Origin: Streptomyces bikiniensis
GTDB lineage: Bacteria; Actinomycetota; Actinomycetes; Streptomycetales; Streptomycetaceae
Assembly (NCBI GenBank): GCA_000716465.1
Contig: JNWL01000046.1
Span: 1-48,463, forward strand
Direction: 5' to 3'
Length of the DNA stretch: 48,463 bases
The translations under genes were made by a program, and so were the position numbers. Each line of letters opens with the position of its first letter. Position 1 is the stretch's first letter. The notes beneath the pieces were generated by a model, which made no database searches, was not told where the DNA came from, and saw nothing but the letters and a program-made list of their open reading frames with translations. Below are positions 43,484 to 48,463 of this stretch, in pieces.

Positions 43484-44463
43484 GCACGCCCGCCCTGAGG
43501 GGTCCCTACTGGGTGACGGTCCGCCAGTACCGGCGGACCCTGTGGCTGACGGGCGCGCTGGTGCTCGCGGCGCTGGCGGTGATCGGGGGGCTGCGGATCT
43601 GGGACCTGCAGACGCCGGACGTGTACCTGGAAGACGGGTACTGGCGCCCAGCCGACGACAACAGCGGCTTCCGGATGCTCCGCTTCGGCGTGGAACAGCT
43701 GTCCCTCGGCATGGTCCTGCTGCCGCTGCTCGCCGGCGCCTTCGTCGCGGGCCCGCTGGTCGCCCGCGAGTTCGAGTCGGGGACGTACAAGCTCTCGCTC
43801 ACCCAGTCGGTGAGCCCGGCGGCCTGGCTCCGCGCCAAGCTCCTCACCGCGACCGCCGTCGCGCTCGCGACCACTCTCGCTCTCATGGGCGTCTTCCGGA
43901 TCGGCTGGGGCCGGGCCTCGGGCACCTGGGACCTCAACTGGTCCGACCGGGGCCCGTACGAGGCGACCGGCGTCGTCCTCTTCGCGTACGTCCTCGCCGC
44001 CGTCGCCGTCGGCGTCCTCGTCGGGCAGCTGATCCGCCGCACCCTCGTCGCCATGACGGCCACGGGCCTGGTCATGGGCGTGGTCCTGCTCGTCCTCGGC
44101 GAACTCCGCTGGTCCTTCCTCGCGGTGAAGACGGTCACCGGCCCGCGCGACGCCACGCTCTGGACCCCGGACAACGGCCTCATGATGGACATGGGACTGA
44201 TCACCTCCTCCGGCGCCCGCTTCGACCAGTCGGTCTGCTGGGACGAGGTGAACAGGTCCCCCCGTCTCGACGGCATGGGGGACGGGGGAATGAGGATCTT
44301 CGAAAACTGCCTCACCCGGCACGGCGTCACCGGCCAGTACGTCGACTACCACCCCCAGTCCCACTTCTGGCCCACCCAGCTCATCGAGACCGGCATCCTC
44401 CTCGCCCTCGCCGCCCTCGCCGGCTACGCCGCCTTCCGCCTCCTGCGGGCCCGGCACCCGTAA
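43480..44463 (+). CDS. ABC transporter permease
   Basis: This is a 327-aa membrane protein with six hydrophobic helices: about 20-40, 75-97 ([20 protein letters not shown]), 120-140, 165-190, 193-213 and 300-318. Between helices 5 and 6 lies an outside loop of about 80 residues with two cysteines (QSVCWDEV and ENCLTRHG) that could form a disulfide. [18 protein letters not shown] is the cytoplasmic coupling segment typical of ABC-2 permeases. It works with the preceding ATPase. Confidence 0.9.
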   Translation: MSTPALRGPYWVTVRQYRRTLWLTGALVLAALAVIGGLRIWDLQTPDVYLEDGYWRPADDNSGFRMLRFGVEQLSLGMVLLPLLAGAFVAGPLVAREFESGTYKLSLTQSVSPAAWLRAKLLTATAVALATTLALMGVFRIGWGRASGTWDLNWSDRGPYEATGVVLFAYVLAAVAVGVLVGQLIRRTLVAMTATGLVMGVVLLVLGELRWSFLAVKTVTGPRDATLWTPDNGLMMDMGLITSSGARFDQSVCWDEVNRSPRLDGMGDGGMRIFENCLTRHGVTGQYVDYHPQSHFWPTQLIETGILLALAALAGYAAFRLLRARHP

Positions 44464-44481
44464 CCCTCCGTAAGAAGAAAA

Positions 44482-44512
44482 GGGGCGCGGGGCCCGCACA
44501 CGGCCCCGCCCC
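44482..44512 (+). terminator. Terminator of the GntR-ABC operon
   Basis: GGGGC (44482-44486) and GGGGCC (44489-44494), separated by a 2-nt bulge, pair with GGCCCC (44502-44507) and GCCCC (44508-44512) around a 7-nt loop. It lies 19 nt after the permease stop. A smaller GGGAGG/CCTCCC hairpin is found at 44604-44619, before ppk. Confidence 0.7.
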
Positions 44513-44672
44513 CGATTCCCGTACGACATGTCGTCGTTACCGGCCATTCAGAAGCGCTTGCGACGCTCACGCAATGAAGCGCTCCGTGTCCGGTCTCCCC
44601 AAAGGGAGGCTTCCCTCCCCCGCGGCCCGCTCCGACGCGCCTGAGCAGCCTCTCGCGCGGAAGAATAGGGTC

Positions 44673-46901
44673 ATGAGCCAGCAGCCCGCCGAGGTCCCGG
44701 TCCAGCCCTCCGCGCCCTCCGCCGCCCCCGCCCCCCTCGGTTCCATAGCCGCGCACCGTCCGCAGACGGCCACCGACCTCGACCCCGGCCTGGACACCGA
44801 TTCCGACGCGTACGAGAGCGACGGCGCGCTCGGCGACGAACTGCCGCAGGGGCGGTTCCTCGACCGGGAGCGCAGCTGGCTCGCGTTCAACGAGCGCGTC
44901 CTCGAACTCGCCGAGGACCCCACGACCCCCCTCCTCGAACGGGCGAACTTCCTCGCGATCTTCGCCTCGAACCTCGACGAGTTCTTCATGGTCCGGGTCG
45001 CCGGCCTCAAGCGCCGCATCGCCACCGGCGTCGCCACCCGCTCCGCCTCCGGCCTCCAGCCCCGCGAGGTCCTCGACCTGATCTGGACCCGCTCGCGCGA
45101 GCTCATGGCCCGGCACGCCGCCTGCTACCAGCAGGACGTGGCCCCGGCCCTGGCCGACGAGGGCATCCACCTGATCCGCTGGCCCGAGCTCACGGAGAAG
45201 GAGCAGGCCCGCCTCTTCACCCTCTTCCGGCAGCAGATCTTCCCCGTCCTCACCCCGCTCGCCGTCGACCCGGCCCACCCCTTCCCGTACATCTCGGGGC
45301 TCTCGCTCAACCTCGCCGTGGTCGTGCGCAATCCGGTCAGCGGCCACCGCCACTTCGCGCGCGTGAAGGTGCCCCCGCTGCTCTCCCGCTTCCTGGAGGC
45401 CTCCCCCCAGCGGTACGTCCCCCTGGAGGACGTCATCGCCGCGCACCTGGAGGAGCTGTTCCCCGGCATGGAGGTGCTCGCGCACCACATGTTCCGGGTC
45501 ACCAGGAACGAGGACCTGGAGGTCGAGGAGGACGACGCCGAGAACCTGCTCCAGGCCCTGGAGAAGGAGCTGATGCGGCGCCGCTTCGGCCCGCCGGTCC
45601 GCCTGGAGGTCGAGGAGTCCATCGACCCGTACGTCCTCGACCTGCTCGTGCGCGAGCTGAAGGTCTCCGACGCCGAGGTCTACCCGCTGCCCGGCCCGCT
45701 CGACCTCACCGGCCTGTTCGGGATCGCCGGGCAGGACCGGCCCGAGCTGAAGTACCCGACGTTCGTCGCCGGCACCCACCGGGACCTCGCCGAGGTCGAG
45801 TCCGCGTCCGCGCCGGACGTCTTCGCCGCGCTGCGCGAACGGGACGTGCTCCTGCACCACCCGTACGACTCGTTCTCCACCTCCGTCCAGGCCTTCCTGG
45901 AGCAGGCGGCGGCCGACCCGGACGTCCTCGCGATCAAGCAGACGCTGTACCGGACCTCCGGCGACTCCCCGATAGTGGACGCCCTCATCGACGCCGCCGA
46001 GTCCGGCAAGCAGGTCCTCGTCCTGGTCGAGATCAAAGCCCGCTTCGACGAACAGGCCAACATCAAGTGGGCGCGCAAGCTGGAGGAGGCCGGCTGCCAC
46101 GTCGTCTACGGCCTCGTCGGCCTCAAGACCCACTGCAAGCTGTCCCTGGTGGTACGGCAGGAGGGCGAGCTGCTCCGCCGGTACTCGCACGTCGGCACCG
46201 GCAACTACCACCCCAAGACCGCCCGGCTCTACGAGGACCTCGGCCTGCTCACCGCCGACCCGCAGGTCGGCGCGGACCTCTCCGACCTGTTCAACCGGCT
46301 CTCCGGCTACTCGCGCCGCGAGACCTACCGGCGCCTGCTCACCGCCCCGAAGTCGCTCCGCGACGGCCTGGTCTCCCGGATCACCAAGGAGATCGCCCAC
46401 CACCGCGCCGGGCGGCCCGCGTACGTGCGGATCAAGGTCAACTCGATGGTCGACGAGGCCGTCATCGACGCCTGCTACCAGGCCTCGCGGGCCGGCGTCC
46501 CCGTCGACATCTGGGTCCGCGGCATCTGCGCCGTACGGCCCGGGGTCGCCGGCCTCTCCGAGAACATCCGGGTCCGCTCGGTCCTCGGCCGCTTCCTGGA
46601 GCACTCCCGGATCTTCGCCTTCTGCAACGGCGGCGAGCCCGAGGTGTGGTTCGGCAGCGCCGACATGATGCACCGCAACCTGGACCGCCGGATCGAGGCC
46701 CTCGTACGGGTCTCCGACCCGGGGCACCGGGCGGCCCTCACCCGGCTCCTGGAGACCGGGATGTCCGACACCACCTCCTCCTGGCACCTCGGCCCGGACG
46801 GGAACTGGACGCGGCACGCGACCGACCCCGAGGGACGGCCCCTGCGGCACGTCCAGGAGATGCTCATCGACGCGCGGAGGCGCAGGCGTGCACAACCCTG
46901 A
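44673..46901 (+). CDS. ppk: Polyphosphate kinase 1
   Basis: This 742-aa enzyme makes inorganic polyphosphate from ATP. It has the family's four domains: a variable head, the N-terminal domain ([20 protein letters not shown]), the H domain, and the catalytic C1/C2 domains. The autophosphorylated histidine is H506 in [30 protein letters not shown] (here [20 protein letters not shown]) and [19 protein letters not shown] are also conserved. ATG 44673 was taken; an in-frame ATG at 44574 would add 33 residues, and some Streptomyces annotations use such a longer form. No PHO box was recognised upstream. The CHAD gene overlaps its end by 14 bp. Confidence 0.96.
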   Translation: MSQQPAEVPVQPSAPSAAPAPLGSIAAHRPQTATDLDPGLDTDSDAYESDGALGDELPQGRFLDRERSWLAFNERVLELAEDPTTPLLERANFLAIFASNLDEFFMVRVAGLKRRIATGVATRSASGLQPREVLDLIWTRSRELMARHAACYQQDVAPALADEGIHLIRWPELTEKEQARLFTLFRQQIFPVLTPLAVDPAHPFPYISGLSLNLAVVVRNPVSGHRHFARVKVPPLLSRFLEASPQRYVPLEDVIAAHLEELFPGMEVLAHHMFRVTRNEDLEVEEDDAENLLQALEKELMRRRFGPPVRLEVEESIDPYVLDLLVRELKVSDAEVYPLPGPLDLTGLFGIAGQDRPELKYPTFVAGTHRDLAEVESASAPDVFAALRERDVLLHHPYDSFSTSVQAFLEQAAADPDVLAIKQTLYRTSGDSPIVDALIDAAESGKQVLVLVEIKARFDEQANIKWARKLEEAGCHVVYGLVGLKTHCKLSLVVRQEGELLRRYSHVGTGNYHPKTARLYEDLGLLTADPQVGADLSDLFNRLSGYSRRETYRRLLTAPKSLRDGLVSRITKEIAHHRAGRPAYVRIKVNSMVDEAVIDACYQASRAGVPVDIWVRGICAVRPGVAGLSENIRVRSVLGRFLEHSRIFAFCNGGEPEVWFGSADMMHRNLDRRIEALVRVSDPGHRAALTRLLETGMSDTTSSWHLGPDGNWTRHATDPEGRPLRHVQEMLIDARRRRRAQP

Positions 46902-47871
46902 CCAGTCGCAGGACGTCACGGCGGGCGAGGTCCTGGCCCCGTACCTCCACGCCCGGGCCGCGGACTTCCTCCGCGGCCTGCGCCTGCACGGCGAGAGCGG
47001 CTCCGACACCGCCGGGGCGGAGGAGGCGGCCCGTACGCTGCGGGCCGCCGCCCGGCGGATCGGCGCCACCCTCCACACCTTCCGGCCGCTGCTCGACGGC
47101 CCCTGGGCCGACGACCTGCGCACCGAGCTGGCCTGGCTCTCGGGCACCCTGGCCGTGGAGCAGGCCTGCACCTCCCGGCTCGTCCGCCTGGTGGACGCGC
47201 TGTCCCGCCTGTCGAACGGCGGCGGGCCCGTGCCCGCCGCCCGCGGCAGCGAGTCCGCCGGACTCTCGGTGGGCGCGGCCCGGGCCGGCGCCCTCCTGGA
47301 GCGCCAGCTCACCCTGGCCCGTACGCGCGCCCACTCGGCGGCCCTCCAGGCGCTCGGCTCCGCCCGCTTCCACGCGGTCGCGGACGCCGTCGCCCTCCTC
47401 GCCTCCGAGGTCCCGCTCGGGCCCGCCTCCGCCGCGCCCGCCGCCGAGGTCCTGGACGCCTCCGCCTCGGTGGCCGAAAGGCGCCTCCTGGACGCGGTCG
47501 CGGCCCTTCCGCTGACCCGGGCGGCCCACCCGTACAACGCCGACGCCCTCGCCCTCGCCGCCGGCGAGACCCAGGACGCACCCTGGCACCAGACCCGGCT
47601 GCTGCTGCGGCTGCACCGGTACGCCACCGAGACCCTGCGCGCCGGGGGCGAGCCGGACCCCGTCCTGTACGAGGCGGCCCGCGCCCTGGACCGGCACCGC
47701 GACGCCGCCGAGGCCGCGGCGGCGGCCGCCGCGGCCGCCCGCACCCCCCGGATCGCCCCGGCGACGGCGTACGCCCTCGGCGTCCTCCACGCCGACCAGC
47801 GCCACGAGGTCGAGGCCGCCCGCTTCGCCTTCCAGCGCGCCTGGCGCAGAACGACGGCCCCGGTCCCGTGA
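46888..47871 (+). CDS. CHAD-domain protein
   Basis: This is 327 aa and mainly helical. It starts at GTG 46888 inside the end of ppk. The CHAD domain (about 10-300) has the N-terminal segment [20 protein letters not shown], basic helices [20 protein letters not shown] and, further on, conserved His/Arg positions ([17 protein letters not shown]). CHAD domains bind polyphosphate through basic surfaces, and the coupling to ppk supports this. An Ala run ([17 protein letters not shown]) occurs near residue 275. There is no CYTH/triphosphatase domain attached. Confidence 0.9.
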   Translation: MHNPDQSQDVTAGEVLAPYLHARAADFLRGLRLHGESGSDTAGAEEAARTLRAAARRIGATLHTFRPLLDGPWADDLRTELAWLSGTLAVEQACTSRLVRLVDALSRLSNGGGPVPAARGSESAGLSVGAARAGALLERQLTLARTRAHSAALQALGSARFHAVADAVALLASEVPLGPASAAPAAEVLDASASVAERRLLDAVAALPLTRAAHPYNADALALAAGETQDAPWHQTRLLLRLHRYATETLRAGGEPDPVLYEAARALDRHRDAAEAAAAAAAAARTPRIAPATAYALGVLHADQRHEVEAARFAFQRAWRRTTAPVP

Positions 47872-48284
47872 CCTCCCGCGACGACCCGATCCTGGCGGCG
47901 GGCTGCGTCCTGTGGCGCCCGTCGCCCTCGGGCCGGGGGATCGAGATCGCGCTCGTCCACCGGCCGAAATACGACGACTGGTCGCACCCCAAGGGGAAGC
48001 TGAAGCGCGGCGAGACGGCGGAGGAGTGCGCTCGGCGCGAGGTCCTGGAGGAGACGGGCCGGCGCTGCGAGCCGGGCCCCCGCCTCTCGACGGTCCGCTA
48101 CGCGGTGGCGGGCCGCCCCAAGGAGGTCGCCTACTGGTCGGCCCGCGCCCTCGACGGCGCCTTCACCCCGTCCCGCGAGATCGACGCCCTCCTCTGGCTC
48201 CCCCCGGCCGAGGCCCGCCCCCGCCTGACCCGGCAGAGGGACCGCGAACTCCTGGACGAGGCCTTGGCGACGACCCGCTTCTGA
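47868..48284 (+). CDS. Nudix hydrolase, MutT type
   Basis: This is a 138-aa Nudix enzyme. The box Gx5Ex7REUxEExGU is complete: G43, E49, R57, E58, E61, E62 and G64 (GKLKRGETAEECARREVLEE). The short length and WSHPKGKLKRGE resemble the mycobacterial MutT1-type N-terminal domain, which hydrolyses oxidised nucleotides and diadenosine polyphosphates, but it lacks the fused histidine-phosphatase domain. It starts at the GTG overlapping the CHAD stop (GTGA). The three genes ppk, CHAD and Nudix form one coupled operon. Confidence 0.92.
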   Translation: MTSRDDPILAAGCVLWRPSPSGRGIEIALVHRPKYDDWSHPKGKLKRGETAEECARREVLEETGRRCEPGPRLSTVRYAVAGRPKEVAYWSARALDGAFTPSREIDALLWLPPAEARPRLTRQRDRELLDEALATTRF

Positions 48285-48305
48285 GCCCCGAAACACCGGC
48301 CCCTC

Positions 48306-48463
48306 ATTCCACCGGAGGCGCCAGCCCCTCCATTCCACCGGAGGCGCCGGCCCCACCCCACGACCGGCCCCACCCCACGGCCGGTCCGCCCCACGACCGG
48401 CCCCACCCCACGGCCGGTCCGCCCCACGACCGGCCCCACCCCACGGCCGGTCCGCCCCACGAC
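48306..48463. repeat. Tandem repeats at the right window edge
   Basis: Two copies of ATTCCACCGGAGGCGCC lie at 48306-48322 and 48332-48348. From 48356 a 33-bp unit starting CCCCACGACCGGCCCCACCC is repeated at 48389, 48422 and 48455, and runs out of the window. On the minus strand a frame stays open through it and would encode an 11-residue repeat (GRTGRGVGPVV); nothing else supports a gene. It lies just after the ppk-CHAD-Nudix operon. Confidence 0.85.

Noticed and set aside
44424..48356. A 1310-codon open frame on the minus strand
   Set aside because: It is antisense to ppk, CHAD and Nudix genes and has no recognisable domain. Long antisense frames are usual at this GC content.
48131..48460. 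Minus-strand frame with an 11-residue repeat as a gene
   Set aside because: No start context or domain, most of it overlaps the Nudix gene in antisense or is pure tandem repeat. Kept as a repeat only.

Overview
This window is a high-GC actinobacterial chromosome segment, almost certainly Streptomyces. GC at third codon positions is close to saturation. It carries hallmark streptomycete genes: rsiG (anti-sigma-WhiG), nur, glnR, mshD (mycothiol synthase), a CssRS/HtrA-like secretion-stress cluster, and a polyphosphate kinase-CHAD-Nudix operon. The gene order from about 21.9 to 48.3 kb (rsiG, dtd, ygfZ-like, nur ... sulfurtransferase ... glnR, lacI-type, htrA-like, cssRS-like ... mshD ... ppk) looks like conserved core chromosome. 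No rRNA, tRNA or CRISPR array was found.

Left part (1-7.4 kb): accessory and partly decayed. It holds the 3' end of an unknown gene, a 635-bp gene-free stretch, a small secreted four-cysteine protein, an ABC exporter pair (MacB-type ATPase plus an 861-aa FtsX-type permease), and a broken Tn7/Tn5053-like module. That module has a TniB-type ATPase and a TniQ protein, both frameshifted. It lies next to four repeats of a transposon-end-like 16-mer, with no TniA transposase.

Middle-left (7.4-21.8 kb): regulator/enzyme pairs and resistance-type genes. There is a quinone reductase divergent from an XRE/MmyB regulator; a histidine phosphatase; a membrane-anchored endonuclease/exonuclease/phosphatase; a HAD-like protein convergent with it; AraC plus a VOC protein separated by a decamer tandem repeat; a DUF5710-HNH protein; and a WYL regulator overlapping tail to tail with a HelD/HelR-type helicase. 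That helicase is last in a TetR-TetR-helicase cluster, which is divergent from a DrrAB-type ABC exporter. An Eis-like acetyltransferase follows.

Core part (21.9-37 kb): development (rsiG), translation quality control (dtd), metal homeostasis (nur), sulfur transfer (sulfurtransferase, DUF1416 and a cysteine-containing leader peptide), a MoaD-like protein and a membrane protein, nitrogen control (glnR, with a possible pseudoknot leader), a LacI-type regulator, and an HtrA-like protease followed by its probable two-component system. Two genes at 25.3-26.5 kb seem to carry single-base homopolymer frameshifts.

Right part (37-48.5 kb): a PI-PLC-like exported protein; a PIN/HTH toxin-antitoxin pair bracketed by duplicated hairpins; a secreted 5'-nucleotidase; mshD; a YtrA-type GntR regulator with an ABC transporter and a large palindromic operator; and ppk-CHAD-Nudix, which together suggest polyphosphate metabolism. 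The window ends inside a 33-bp tandem repeat.
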